Shown in pieces: positions 1-7,535 of a DNA stretch of 11,272 bases. The notes under the pieces were generated by a model. It saw only the letters and a list, made by a program, of their open reading frames with translations. It had not been told where the DNA came from and ran no database searches. The stretch lies in the NCBI GenBank assembly GCA_013360825.1, contig JABWAY010000120.1, forward strand, positions 1 through 11,272, given 5' to 3'. A program made the position numbers and the translations under genes. Each line of letters starts with the position of its first letter. The first letter of the stretch is position 1. The stretch is from Candidatus Brocadiia bacterium (GTDB lineage Bacteria; Planctomycetota; MHYJ01; WSZJ01).

Positions 1-867
1 GCGGGCCTCGGCGTACGCCAGCAGCCGCACCTCGAACGGCCCGCGGCTCCACTCCTTCGCGCGGTTCTGCGACACGACGAGCGCGCCGCAGTTGCCGTCG
101 GCCGGCCGCGTCTGCGTTCCCGGAGTCACCGATCCCCCGTCGACCGCCGGACGCAGCTTCGCCAGCCCCTCCGCCGTCGTCGGCGGGATCCCCTCGTCCC
201 CCGCCAGCGTCGCCACCACCTTCCGCCCCGATTCGTCCTTCACCTCGAACGGAAGCGCCATGTACCGCTTCAGGAACGCGGAGTCGTTTGCGAGCGCGTC
301 GGCGTACTGGCGGTGCCGCAGCGCGGCGAGCGCGTCCTGTTCTTCCCGCCGATACCCTGCTTCCTTCGCCAGCCTCTCCGCCGTGTCGAGCATGGAGTTC
401 ATCGCGAAGGGGTCGCGGCTGAAGTTATCCCAGACCCAGTCCTCGGCGTCGCCCCTGCCGCCGGGGCCGCCGGGGTTCGGGTAGTAGATGTGCATGCCGT
501 TGCTGGTGCGGTCGCATGCGACGGCGAGGACGGCGTTGCGGCCGCCGCACTCGACTTCGAGGGCGGCGTTGGCGAGGGTCCGCGCGCCCGTGGCGCACGC
601 CTGGCTCACGACGGGGCCGGTGATCCCGCCCGCGCCGACGAGCGACGCCAGCCACGGCCCTCCATAGAACGAGGACTTCTGCGGCACCGTCATCCCGAGC
701 GCCAGCCCGTCGAGCGACTTCGCGTCGAGTCCGCGCGCTTTCAGCGCCTGCGCCGCAACCTCCGCGGCAAACTTCACCGAATGCCGGTGCGCCAGGCTTC
801 CCTGCCAGCGGCAGAACGGCGTGGACCAGTACGCCCCGTAGGGGATGCAGACTTTCTCGAACTTCAT
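1..867 (-). CDS. Thiolase family protein (acyl-CoA acyltransferase), C-terminus cut by window edge
   Basis: The minus-strand frame is open from an ATG at 867 to base 1, giving 289 residues with no stop, so the C-terminal third lies outside the window. The fold family is clear. The nucleophile-type cysteine is C91 in SQACATGARTL. The segment NSMLDTAERLAKEAGYRREE matches the region where thiolases carry their AENVA..YGI motif, and a TPGTQTRPADGNCGALVVS stretch near 260-285 replaces the usual TAGNASGINDGAAALLL. Thiolases cleave 3-ketoacyl-CoA with CoA, or run the reverse condensation, in the cytoplasm. The second-half catalytic His and Cys cannot be checked. A GAGGGA Shine-Dalgarno precedes the ATG, and the gene lies 88 bp downstream of the CoA-transferase on the same strand, probably in one operon. 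The variant NAS/GINDG loop suggests a specialised subfamily. The physiological substrate is unknown. Confidence 0.88.
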   Translation of the reverse strand, partial: MKFEKVCIPYGAYWSTPFCRWQGSLAHRHSVKFAAEVAAQALKARGLDAKSLDGLALGMTVPQKSSFYGGPWLASLVGAGGITGPVVSQACATGARTLANAALEVECGGRNAVLAVACDRTSNGMHIYYPNPGGPGGRGDAEDWVWDNFSRDPFAMNSMLDTAERLAKEAGYRREEQDALAALRHRQYADALANDSAFLKRYMALPFEVKDESGRKVVATLAGDEGIPPTTAEGLAKLRPAVDGGSVTPGTQTRPADGNCGALVVSQNRAKEWSRGPFEVRLLAYAEAR

Positions 868-955
868 GAGTGTCCCTCTGTCAGCAGGTCATGGAAACGG
901 CCGTCCGGTCGCGGCCCGCCGGGGCAGGTCGCCCGGCGGAACCTGGAGCGCGCGG

Positions 956-2155
956 TCACAGAACGCCTCCCGCGCGAAGAGCCTCGACGTCCGCCGGGGT
1001 TCGCCCCAGCTCCCCGAGAATCGCCGCCGTGTGCTCCCCCATCCGGGGCGGGAACGGGAGCCGGAGCCCGCGGCGCGCGAGAAACCCGGACACGAGCGGC
1101 GGCGGCGGCAGCTCGAGCTCTTTCCCCGTCTTCGTGTCGCGCGCCCGCAGCCGGTCCGCCACGCACGGGTCCGCCAGCACGTCCGTCAGCGTCGCCACTC
1201 GCGAGACCGGCACGCCCAGCTCCCGCAGCGCCGCCAGCACGCCCTCCGTCGTCAGCCGCTTCGTCGCTTCCGCCATCTCGCGGTGAATTCGATCCCCGGA
1301 CGCCATCCTCCCGGCGTTCGTGCGGTACTCGTCCCGTGCGAGCGCCGCGAACGCCGCGTGCCCTGCCAGCTTGTCCCACTGCCGGTCGCTCCCGACGGCC
1401 ACGTACGCAAACCCGTCCTTCGTCGGGTAGACCGACACCGGCCCGAAGAACGGATGCGTCGAGCCGCGCCGGCGCGTCACCGTGCCGAAGCTCGCGGCCA
1501 TCCCGACGGGGAGGATCATCCATGCGAACGCGCTCCGCGCCATCGCCAGATCGATCCTCGAGCCGGTCCCGGTGCGCTCGCGCTGGAACAGCGCCTTCAT
1601 CACGGCGCCATAGGCGTGTTCGCTCGTCCCCAGGTCCACCATCGGGAGACCGAAAACCTGAGGCGCTCCCCCGGCCTCGCCGGTCAGGTCCATCCACCCG
1701 AGGCGCGCCTGCAGCACCGGATCATAGGCCGTCTCGTCGCTCTCCGGGCCGAACCCCGTGATGCTCAGCCAGATGATCTCAGGACGGATCCTGCGAAGCG
1801 TCTCGTAGTCGACGCCGAGCCGCTCAAAGTTCTTCGGGCGCGTGTTTGCCGCGAAGACGTCGACGGGGAGGCGGCGGATCATCTCGTGGAGGAGTTCGCG
1901 TCCGCGCGGCTCGGCCAGGTTGAGCGTGACGGACTCCTTGCCGGCGTTGTAGGGGAGGAAATACGAGTTCATGCCGGGCTCGCCCAGCACGTTGTCACCG
2001 ACGTTGCGGTTCGGGTCGGGCGCGAGGGGGTTCTCGAGGCGGACGACGCGCATCCCCTCGCCCGCGAGGCGGAACGTCAGGTACGGCAGCGTGAGCGCCT
2101 GCTCCATCGAGAGGACCGTGAGCCCCTCGAGCCCGTCGGCGGACGTGCGCTTCAT
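956..2155 (-). CDS. Class III (CaiB/BaiF/formyl-CoA transferase family) CoA-transferase
   Basis: 399 residues, the usual length of the family. It moves CoA between an acyl-CoA donor and a carboxylic acid through an enzyme-bound anhydride. Supporting features are the N-terminal GLTVLSMEQALTLPYLTFRLAG segment, the RLENP turn near 39-43, the NAGKESVTLNL segment (70-80) and the family nucleophile Asp at D174 in GLPMVDLGTSEHAYG, followed by a long acidic and hydrophobic C-terminal domain. The frame is open a further 145 codons upstream, but that extension is low-complexity and antisense-like. The ATG at 2155 overlaps the stop of the aminotransferase gene as ATGA, so translation is probably coupled. 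Family members act on carnitine, oxalate, benzylsuccinate, phenyllactate and bile acids. The sequence here does not tell which substrate is used. Co-occurrence with an aminotransferase and a thiolase suggests a CoA-dependent amino-acid-derived or aromatic acid route (inference). Confidence 0.93.
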   Translation of the reverse strand: MKRTSADGLEGLTVLSMEQALTLPYLTFRLAGEGMRVVRLENPLAPDPNRNVGDNVLGEPGMNSYFLPYNAGKESVTLNLAEPRGRELLHEMIRRLPVDVFAANTRPKNFERLGVDYETLRRIRPEIIWLSITGFGPESDETAYDPVLQARLGWMDLTGEAGGAPQVFGLPMVDLGTSEHAYGAVMKALFQRERTGTGSRIDLAMARSAFAWMILPVGMAASFGTVTRRRGSTHPFFGPVSVYPTKDGFAYVAVGSDRQWDKLAGHAAFAALARDEYRTNAGRMASGDRIHREMAEATKRLTTEGVLAALRELGVPVSRVATLTDVLADPCVADRLRARDTKTGKELELPPPPLVSGFLARRGLRLPFPPRMGEHTAAILGELGRTPADVEALRAGGVL

Positions 2156-3285
2156 GTCCCCGTCCCGGCCGGCTCGGCCGACAGGACGGAATCGAGGGCG
2201 TCCAGGAAGCGCCTGTTCTGAGCGCGCACACCGACGGTGACACGGATGGACTCGGGACGGTCGAAGAAAGCCGCCGGGCGGACCACCACGCCGCGGTCGA
2301 GGAGCTGCTCGTAGACTGTTTCGGGCGGACGGCCTGGCTGGAAGAGCACGAAGTTCGCCTGGCTGGGAACAGGTCCCAGCCCGCGCCGCGCCAGTTCCCG
2401 GAAGAGCCATGCCCGCTCCCGGATCACGAGGCGCCGCGACCGAGCCACATGCCCCAGGTCGTCCGCGGCGGCCGAAGCCCCCGCGATCGCCAGCGACCCC
2501 ATCGCAAACGGTCCCCGCAGCCGCCGCAGATATCCCGCCACGTCCGCGGGCGCCAGCCCCCACCCCACCCGCAGCCCCGCCAGCCCCCAACTCTTCGACA
2601 TGCTCCTCAACGCCAGCGCGGGCAGCCCCGCCCGCACGAAAACCCGCGCGTCGCTCGCCGCGGCGTCATCCACGAAATCCCGGTACGACTCGTCGAAAAC
2701 CGCCAGCACGTGCCGGGGCAATCGCTCCATCAGCCGCGCCGCGCGGTCGGCCGTCAGCAGCGTCCCGGTCGGGTTCACCGGCGAACACAGGAAAACAAGG
2801 CGCGTTGAGGGCGTGACGGCGGCCAGGATCCCCTCCACGTCGTACTCGAACCGCGGGCCGGCGAGCGGCACCCGGACCGCGCGCGCCCCGCGTCGGGCGA
2901 TCACGATCCCATACAGCGGAAACGTCGGCGGACACAGGATCGCTTCGTCCCCCGCCTCCAGAAACGCATCCCCGATCATCCCCAGCACGTCCGAAGCTCC
3001 CTGCCCGCACACGATCTGGTCGGCGCTGTACTCCCTGCCTTCAAGCTTCGCCAGCTTCTCGCGCAACCCCTCGTCGGATGCGGGCGGGTACAGGTGAAGG
3101 GTGCGCGCCGCGGTGCGGACGGCGGCGACTGCACGTCGGGACGGCCCCAGCGCGTTCTCATTCGACGAGAGCTTCACGACCTCCGCGATGCCGCTTCGAC
3201 GGGCCGCGTCCTCCTGCGTCGTGCCCGACCGGTAATCGGGGACTGACTGGAGGTGAGGGCTCAGGCGAAGGAGATGAGGGGTCAT
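2152..3285 (-). CDS. Histidinol-phosphate aminotransferase-like (class I/II PLP) aminotransferase
   Basis: 377 residues from the ATG at 3285, which has a GGGAG-type Shine-Dalgarno just upstream. Longer in-frame starts up to 3423 add only an arginine-rich, non-conserved stretch. Fold type I PLP motifs are all present: SSNENALGPS near the N-terminus (substrate/PLP cleft), the CSPVNPTG motif with N171, the PLP-ring Asp D198 in FDESY, the Schiff-base lysine K231 in SMSKSWGLAGLRVGW with R239, and the carboxylate-binding Arg R348 in SIRVTVG. HisC proteins transaminate histidinol phosphate, but many close relatives act on Phe, Tyr or other amino acids. No other his gene is nearby, and the gene is translationally coupled to a CoA-transferase, so a catabolic or specialised aminotransferase is more likely than histidine biosynthesis (inference). 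For that reason no symbol is assigned. Confidence 0.92.
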   Translation of the reverse strand: MTPHLLRLSPHLQSVPDYRSGTTQEDAARRSGIAEVVKLSSNENALGPSRRAVAAVRTAARTLHLYPPASDEGLREKLAKLEGREYSADQIVCGQGASDVLGMIGDAFLEAGDEAILCPPTFPLYGIVIARRGARAVRVPLAGPRFEYDVEGILAAVTPSTRLVFLCSPVNPTGTLLTADRAARLMERLPRHVLAVFDESYRDFVDDAAASDARVFVRAGLPALALRSMSKSWGLAGLRVGWGLAPADVAGYLRRLRGPFAMGSLAIAGASAAADDLGHVARSRRLVIRERAWLFRELARRGLGPVPSQANFVLFQPGRPPETVYEQLLDRGVVVRPAAFFDRPESIRVTVGVRAQNRRFLDALDSVLSAEPAGTGT

Positions 3286-3849
3286 GAGCTCCCGGGAGTC
3301 GATGAGGACCAGCCGGGACTGGAGGTGGATTCCCCGGCGACGGGCTCGCCCGCCGCCGCTCGGGGCGCAACCCGTGTGCCCCGCTTCCGCCGTGGCGGGG
3401 CTGTCGATGGAAATACAGCCCACCTCGCGTCAAATGTCGCTTCCTGTCGAAGCGGACCTTTGCGGCCGGGGGTTCCTCTACCCCGCCCGGGTTCCCGGGG
3501 CGTCAAAATCCGCAAATCAGGCGTAACTTCACGCAGTCGTCGACGCATGGCCCCCACTGCGCCTCAAGGCCTCCATTCCCCCTGGAAATTCGTGACGTCG
3601 CAAGCGCTCCACTCCCGCCCTGTCGCACGCGACCTCCGGATGACCTCAGACCCCGCACGGCGCATCCTGGAACCAGAAGTCCACGATGAAAGCCGCGCAG
3701 GCCCTCTTTCGCCCTGATCGTCATCCTGAAGAGGCTCGACGCCGCCGGACCTCACCGGGCGCAGAACGCCGCCCGATCCCCTCCTCCTCGGCGCCGGCAG
3801 TGACGCAACTCATCGGGCGTTCCCGGCGCCACGGGCCGGCCCCCAGCAG

Positions 3850-3861
3850 GTCGGGCCCGAC
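3850..3861. promoter_or_regulatory. Perfect 12-bp palindrome, possible operator
   Basis: GTCGGGCCCGAC reads the same on both strands and lies in the middle of the divergent intergenic region, 376 bp before the reductase operon. Such a dyad could be a repressor site, but in DNA this GC-rich, palindromes of this size are not rare, and no regulator gene lies beside it. Function is speculative. Confidence 0.2.
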
Positions 3862-4224
3862 CGACCGAAGGGCAGGACCTGTTCGTGACGGCGAGGCGAG
3901 GGCCCCCGTCCGCAGGCACGAAGTCCGCAAGCTGAAGCGGCCGGAGAGGCTCAGGAGCGGGCTTCCCAAACCCCGCCGCAAGGGGGTAGCGCGGGAATTG
4001 CGCGGCCATCGACCTGCCTCCGGCGGACAAGCCGGCGGGAGCGGGTGTGTGCCTGCACAGCGGGGGCAAGACGGATCGAACGGCGTGATCCGCCGGCGCG
4101 AGTTTCTCCCGCCCGACCGCGGGCTGTCCGGCAGGGAGGGAATCCTCGTCGTGAAGAACGATGGGGCCTGCGGGAAGCGAGTGAATCATCTGGCCCGACA
4201 CCGCCGACCCGGCATCCGGCTTGC

Positions 4225-4230
4225 AGGAGG
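4225..4230 (+). promoter_or_regulatory. Shine-Dalgarno AGGAGG that sets the GTG start of the bcrC-like gene
   Basis: A full AGGAGG lies 7 bases before a GTG at 4238. The reading frame is open another 552 bases upstream to an ATG at 3686, so this site decides the start. Starting at 4238 gives a protein of family length (379 residues), while the upstream extension has no family resemblance. Confidence 0.85.
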
Positions 4231-4237
4231 AAAGGCC

Positions 4238-5377
4238 GTGGAAACAGCACCCGCCGTCGAGCAGGCACGCGCGATCTTGGCAGCCGGCCTCGCTCCCGCC
4301 CTGAAGCGGACCGACGCACCCGCCTACGGGGTCTTCCCCGTTTATTCGCCGGTGGAGTTGTACCGCGCCGCCGGCCTCTTCCCGATCGGCCTCATGGGCG
4401 CCGGGGGTCAGATCGACATCGTCCACGCCGATGCCCGATTCCAGTCCTTCGTCTGCTCGATCGCGAAGTCGTCGCTGGAACTGGGGCTGCAGAAGCGGCT
4501 GGTGGGGATGGAGGGAGTGGCGTTTCACTCGATCTGCGATGTGGCTCGAAACCTGGCGAGCGTGTTCAAGCGCAACTTCCCGGGCATGCACATCGAGTAC
4601 GTCCATCTCCCGCAGAACGCGGCGGGGCCGGAGACCGAAGACTACCTGGTTGCCGAATTCAGGCGCATTCTGGCCGGGCTGGAACGGAGGCTCGGGCACC
4701 GGGCCGATGATGCGGCGGTCGCCGCCGCCATCCGCGAGTACAACGAGCCCCGGCGCCTGATGCGGGAGCTCTACGCCATCCGGGCGAAGGAGCCGGAGAG
4801 GATTTCCTCGGCGGAGATGTTCCCCCTTGTCCGCGTGGGCACGATCCTGCCTCCGGACGAGCACGCGAGGATCCTCGAGTCCGCGAAAGCGGAGTTCCTC
4901 GCACGGAAGCATCGCAGGATGGACCGGGTCAAGGTGATCGTGGAGGGGGCCTTCTGCGAGCAGCCCCCGCTCGGGCTGATCGAAACGCTCGAAGGTGCCG
5001 GGTGCTACCTCGTCGACGACGATTTCTGCGCCGGTTGGCGCTGGTTCTCCACGGATGTCCCGGAGGGGCCGGATCCCGTCAGGCAGCTGGCGCGGGCATG
5101 GCTCGAACGCGGACGCGCGACCTCCACCCGCTACAACCCCGACAAGCCGCGGCACAAGGACCTCGTCCGGCGCGTCCGCGAGACCGGCGCCCAGGCCGTT
5201 CTCTTCATGCCGGCCAAGTTCTGCGAGCCGGCCCTGTTCGATTACGTCATCTTCCGCCGGGAGCTGGAGAAGGAGAACATCCCCCACCTCCTCATCGAGT
5301 TCGAGGAGAAGATGTGGACCTTCGAGCGCACGCGCGGAGAAGTCGAGACCTTCGTCGAATCCCTCCTTTTCGATTAA
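4238..5377 (+). CDS. bcrC: Benzoyl-CoA reductase-like catalytic subunit C (BcrC/BzdN type, 2-hydroxyacyl-CoA dehydratase D superfamily)
   Basis: 379 residues from GTG. With the B subunit it forms the iron-sulfur catalytic half of an ATP-dependent class I benzoyl-CoA reductase, which reduces the aromatic ring of benzoyl-CoA to a cyclic dienoyl-CoA. The sequence follows the BcrC pattern throughout: YGVFPVYSPVELYRAAGLFPIGLMG (30-54), SFVCSIAKSSLELGL with C73, FHSICDVARNL with C100, VEGAFCEQPPLGLIE with C240, GCYLVDDDF with C256, and PAKFCEPALFDY with C329. These cysteines are candidates for [4Fe-4S] ligands. It is the first gene of the operon, and the next gene begins 9 bp after its stop. The same superfamily includes 2-hydroxyacyl-CoA dehydratases. 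The GAFCEQPP..LIE...GCY.VDDD signature and the two ATPase partners favour the reductase branch, but the exact acyl-CoA substrate is not proven. Confidence 0.92.
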   Translation: METAPAVEQARAILAAGLAPALKRTDAPAYGVFPVYSPVELYRAAGLFPIGLMGAGGQIDIVHADARFQSFVCSIAKSSLELGLQKRLVGMEGVAFHSICDVARNLASVFKRNFPGMHIEYVHLPQNAAGPETEDYLVAEFRRILAGLERRLGHRADDAAVAAAIREYNEPRRLMRELYAIRAKEPERISSAEMFPLVRVGTILPPDEHARILESAKAEFLARKHRRMDRVKVIVEGAFCEQPPLGLIETLEGAGCYLVDDDFCAGWRWFSTDVPEGPDPVRQLARAWLERGRATSTRYNPDKPRHKDLVRRVRETGAQAVLFMPAKFCEPALFDYVIFRRELEKENIPHLLIEFEEKMWTFERTRGEVETFVESLLFD

Positions 5378-5386
5378 CGAGGCCCC

Positions 5387-6652
5387 ATGGCCGAATACGG
5401 AACAGCGGTGCACGAAGCTTCACGCAAGGCCATGAGCGCCTGGTACGACCGGCTGGCGCTCGCGGCCAGGACCGGGGCGCCCTCCGCCTACCTCATGATC
5501 TCGGGAAACTGCGTCGAGATCCTCCGCTCCTTCGACATCGAGCCTGCGTTCCCCGAGGTGAATGCGCTCCAGCTCGCCATCCGCAAACAATCGCTTCCGC
5601 TCATCCTCAAGGCCGAGGAAATCGGCTATTCGAGCGACAACTGCGCGTACGTGAAGGCGGACGCCGGGTTCACGTTTGGTGAGGGCGCCCCCGGCGCCGG
5701 GAAGATCCCGAAGCCGACGTTCATCGTCTGCAACTTCGTCGGCTGCCACGTGTACATCAAGTGGTTCGAGCACTGCTCGGAGTTCCTCGACGTCCCGCTG
5801 ACGATGCTGGACATCCCGTTCCTGCGCAGCGACCGGCCTTCGGACGAGGACATCCATTACGTCGTTGCGCAGCTCAAGAACCTCATCGCCTCGTGTGAGA
5901 AAGCGACGGGCAAGGCATTCGACATCGACCGCCTCCGCGAGATCTGCGCCCTGTCGGCAAAAGCCGAGGCGGGCTGGCAGCGCTGCAAGGACCTCTGCAA
6001 GAACTCTCCCTCCCCGATGGACGCCTACTTCGACGCCATCAACCTCATGGGCCCCATCAACGTCCTTCGCGGCACGCAGGACGCCGTCGATTTCTTCGAC
6101 GTCGCGGTGAGGGAATACGAGGCGCTCGTGAAGGCCAAGAAGGGACCGATCCCGCAGGAGAAGTTCCGCATCGTCGTCGAGGGCCCTCCCCCGTACCCGT
6201 TCTACCGCCAGTTCCGCGACCTCTTCGCCGCCTGGGGAGCCGTCGCCGTCCAGTCCACCTACTCCACGGTCGGCGGAATCTGGGAATTCGGGTTTCGGCA
6301 CGACCCGAAGCGGCCGCTGGAGAGCATCGCCGAGCAGATGCTGATGGAGAACCTCTGCAACCGGTCTCTCCTCGAGCGCTACAAGCAGATCCGCAGGTAC
6401 GTCGAGGACTGGAGGGCCGACGCCCTGGTGATTCATTCCGTGAAGAGTTGCCGCCTGTTCTCGGCGGGACAGGGAGACATGCGCGACTACTTCGCCAACG
6501 AACTCGGCGTGCCGACCCTTCTCGTGGAATCCGATCTCGAGGACCCGCGCTACTACGCGCAGGCCATGATGAAGAACCGCATCGACGCGTTCTTCGAATC
6601 GCTGGAACACCGCAAGCTCTTGAAGAAACCGCAGGGTCGGACGACGGCGTGA
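5387..6652 (+). CDS. bcrB: Benzoyl-CoA reductase-like catalytic subunit B (BcrB/BzdO type)
   Basis: 421 residues, close to the usual size of BcrB. It pairs with subunit C to bind the acyl-CoA and the iron-sulfur centres that receive low-potential electrons from the ATPase half. Family landmarks in order are NALQLAIRKQSLPLILKAEE (59-78), SSDNCAYVKADAG with C86, FIVCNFVGCHVYIKWFE with C120, SPMDAYFDAINLMGPINVLRGT (209-230), VVEGPPPYPFYRQF (263-276), TYSTVGGIWEFGFRHDP (291-307), SVKSCRLFSAGQ with C355, and ESDLEDPRYY (381-390). C86, C120 and C355 fall where BcrB proteins keep cysteines. The ATG sits 9 bp past the stop of the C subunit, with AGG close upstream, so the two are co-translated. Nothing looks truncated. 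As with its partner, a related aryl- or alicyclic acyl-CoA could be the true substrate. Confidence 0.93.
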   Translation: MAEYGTAVHEASRKAMSAWYDRLALAARTGAPSAYLMISGNCVEILRSFDIEPAFPEVNALQLAIRKQSLPLILKAEEIGYSSDNCAYVKADAGFTFGEGAPGAGKIPKPTFIVCNFVGCHVYIKWFEHCSEFLDVPLTMLDIPFLRSDRPSDEDIHYVVAQLKNLIASCEKATGKAFDIDRLREICALSAKAEAGWQRCKDLCKNSPSPMDAYFDAINLMGPINVLRGTQDAVDFFDVAVREYEALVKAKKGPIPQEKFRIVVEGPPPYPFYRQFRDLFAAWGAVAVQSTYSTVGGIWEFGFRHDPKRPLESIAEQMLMENLCNRSLLERYKQIRRYVEDWRADALVIHSVKSCRLFSAGQGDMRDYFANELGVPTLLVESDLEDPRYYAQAMMKNRIDAFFESLEHRKLLKKPQGRTTA

Positions 6653-6683
6653 CGATCGGGACCCGGAAACAGGAGACGGAACG

Positions 6684-7535
6684 ATGATCTACGGAGCAGG
6701 CGTCGACGTCGGGTCCACGCAGACCAAGGCGGTCATCCTCAGCTCGGGCCGGGAGATCGTCTCGCGCGCCCTGGCCATGACCGGCGCCAACGTGACGAAG
6801 GCCGCCGAGAGGACCTTCAGCGAGGCCCTGGCCGCCTCCGGCCTCCCGCGCGAGAAGATCGGTTACATCATCGGCACCGGCTACGGCCGCTACAAGGTCA
6901 CCTTCGGCGACTCCCAGGTCACCGAAATCTCCTGCCACGCCCGCGGCGCCCATTTCATGTTCCCCAACACCCGCACCGTCATCGACATCGGAGGCCAGGA
7001 CACCAAGGCCATCCGCGTCGGCACCAACGGCGAAGTCGTCGACTTCGCCATGAACGACAAGTGCGCGGCCGGCACCGGCCGCTTCCTGTCCGCCTCCGCG
7101 GAAGTCCTCGATCTCCCCCTGGAGAAGATCGGCGCCCTGTCGCTCGAGGGCAAGGAACCGGTCCGCCTCTCCACCGTGTGCACCGTCTTCGTCGAGTCCG
7201 ACATCATGTCCTACCTTGCCCAGGGCAAGAAGACCCCCGACATCCTCGCGGGAGTCCATCGCGCCATCGCGGCGCGCACCATCTCCCTCCTCCAGCGCAT
7301 CGGCCTCAGCCCCGAATACACCATGACCGGCGGCGTCGCACGCAACATCGGCATGGTCAACTGCCTCGAGGAGAAGCTCAAGACCCAGCTCAACGTCAGC
7401 GCCGACTCCCACTTCATGGGCGCCATCGGCGCCGCCCTGTTCGCGCTCGAACGCGCCGAACTCGCTTCGCGCGGCAAACGCGAGGAGGCGGTGATCGGCG
7501 GATGGGAGGACGGACTTCAGGAGACGAAACAATGA
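6684..7535 (+). CDS. bcrA: Benzoyl-CoA reductase-like ATPase subunit A (BadF/BadG/BcrA/BcrD activator family, canonical member)
   Basis: 283 residues of the ASKHA (actin/Hsp70-like) ATPase fold. It hydrolyses ATP to drive electrons from a shared [4Fe-4S] cluster into the catalytic half. Visible motifs are the phosphate-1 loop GVDVGSTQTKAV (6-17), GTGYGRYKV (64-72), the phosphate-2 motif DIGGQDTKAI (101-110) with D106, the first cluster cysteine C127 in NDKCAAGTGRFL, the second C166 in STVCTVFVESDI, and the adenosine motif TGGVARNIG (215-223). AGGAGA lies 7 bases before the ATG, 31 bp after the B gene. At 283 residues it lacks the extra domain of the larger Thauera BcrA and resembles the short ATPases of the Bzd-type enzymes. 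It could also be read as a 2-hydroxyacyl-CoA dehydratase activator, but the D-type partner that follows argues against that. Confidence 0.92.
   Translation: MIYGAGVDVGSTQTKAVILSSGREIVSRALAMTGANVTKAAERTFSEALAASGLPREKIGYIIGTGYGRYKVTFGDSQVTEISCHARGAHFMFPNTRTVIDIGGQDTKAIRVGTNGEVVDFAMNDKCAAGTGRFLSASAEVLDLPLEKIGALSLEGKEPVRLSTVCTVFVESDIMSYLAQGKKTPDILAGVHRAIAARTISLLQRIGLSPEYTMTGGVARNIGMVNCLEEKLKTQLNVSADSHFMGAIGAALFALERAELASRGKREEAVIGGWEDGLQETKQ

Larger units (their letters stand above)
3286..4237. other. 952-bp divergent intergenic region with palindromes; no convincing gene
   Basis: This lies between the divergently transcribed aminotransferase and reductase operons, so it should hold both promoters. 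Open frames exist on both strands, including one running into the bcrC-like gene from 3686, but their translations are Arg/Pro/Ser-rich with no recognisable domain. Visible signals are CCCGGG-TT-CCCGGG around 3486-3500, two GCGTCAAA direct repeats (3427-3434 and 3500-3507) that read TTGACG, a -35-like hexamer, on the minus strand, GGCGCCGG/CCGGCGCC (3790-3797 and 3823-3830), a perfect 12-bp palindrome GTCGGGCCCGAC (3850-3861) and CGGATC/GATCCG (4072-4077 and 4087-4092). No good -10 box was found at the right spacing from any -35-like site. No tRNA or riboswitch was recognised. Confidence 0.55.

Noticed and set aside
313..2221. Plus-strand frames of 458-482 codons across the thiolase and CoA-transferase
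   Set aside because: Arg/Pro/Ala-rich shadows of the minus-strand operon.
2156..2590. N-terminal extension of the CoA-transferase to an upstream ATG
   Set aside because: It overlaps the aminotransferase gene deeply, is low-complexity, and the ATGA start at 2155 yields the standard family length.
2152..3285. Calling the aminotransferase hisC of histidine biosynthesis
   Set aside because: Motifs fit the HisC-like family, but there are no other his genes and it is coupled to a CoA-transferase; the specific role is not supported.
3420..3510. Minus-strand TTGACG hexamers as a promoter for the aminotransferase operon
   Set aside because: Two -35-like sites exist, but no acceptable -10 lies 16-18 bases downstream of either.
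3686..4237. In-frame N-terminal extension of the bcrC-like protein (563-residue reading)
   Set aside because: The extra 184 residues are Arg/Pro-rich without family resemblance, while the GTG at 4238 has a perfect AGGAGG and gives the family length.
3752..5413. Long minus-strand open frame (553 codons) opposite the bcrC-like gene
   Set aside because: It mirrors the strongly biased third positions of the plus-strand gene and shows no domain; an antisense shadow of GC-rich coding DNA.
5420..6610. Minus-strand open frame opposite the bcrB-like gene
   Set aside because: Shadow frame of a well-identified gene; composition Val/Leu/Asp/Arg-rich as expected for the complement.
6057..7532. Minus-strand open frame opposite the bcrA-like gene
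   Set aside because: Gly/Ala/Asp-rich shadow; the plus strand carries clear catalytic motifs and Shine-Dalgarno sites.
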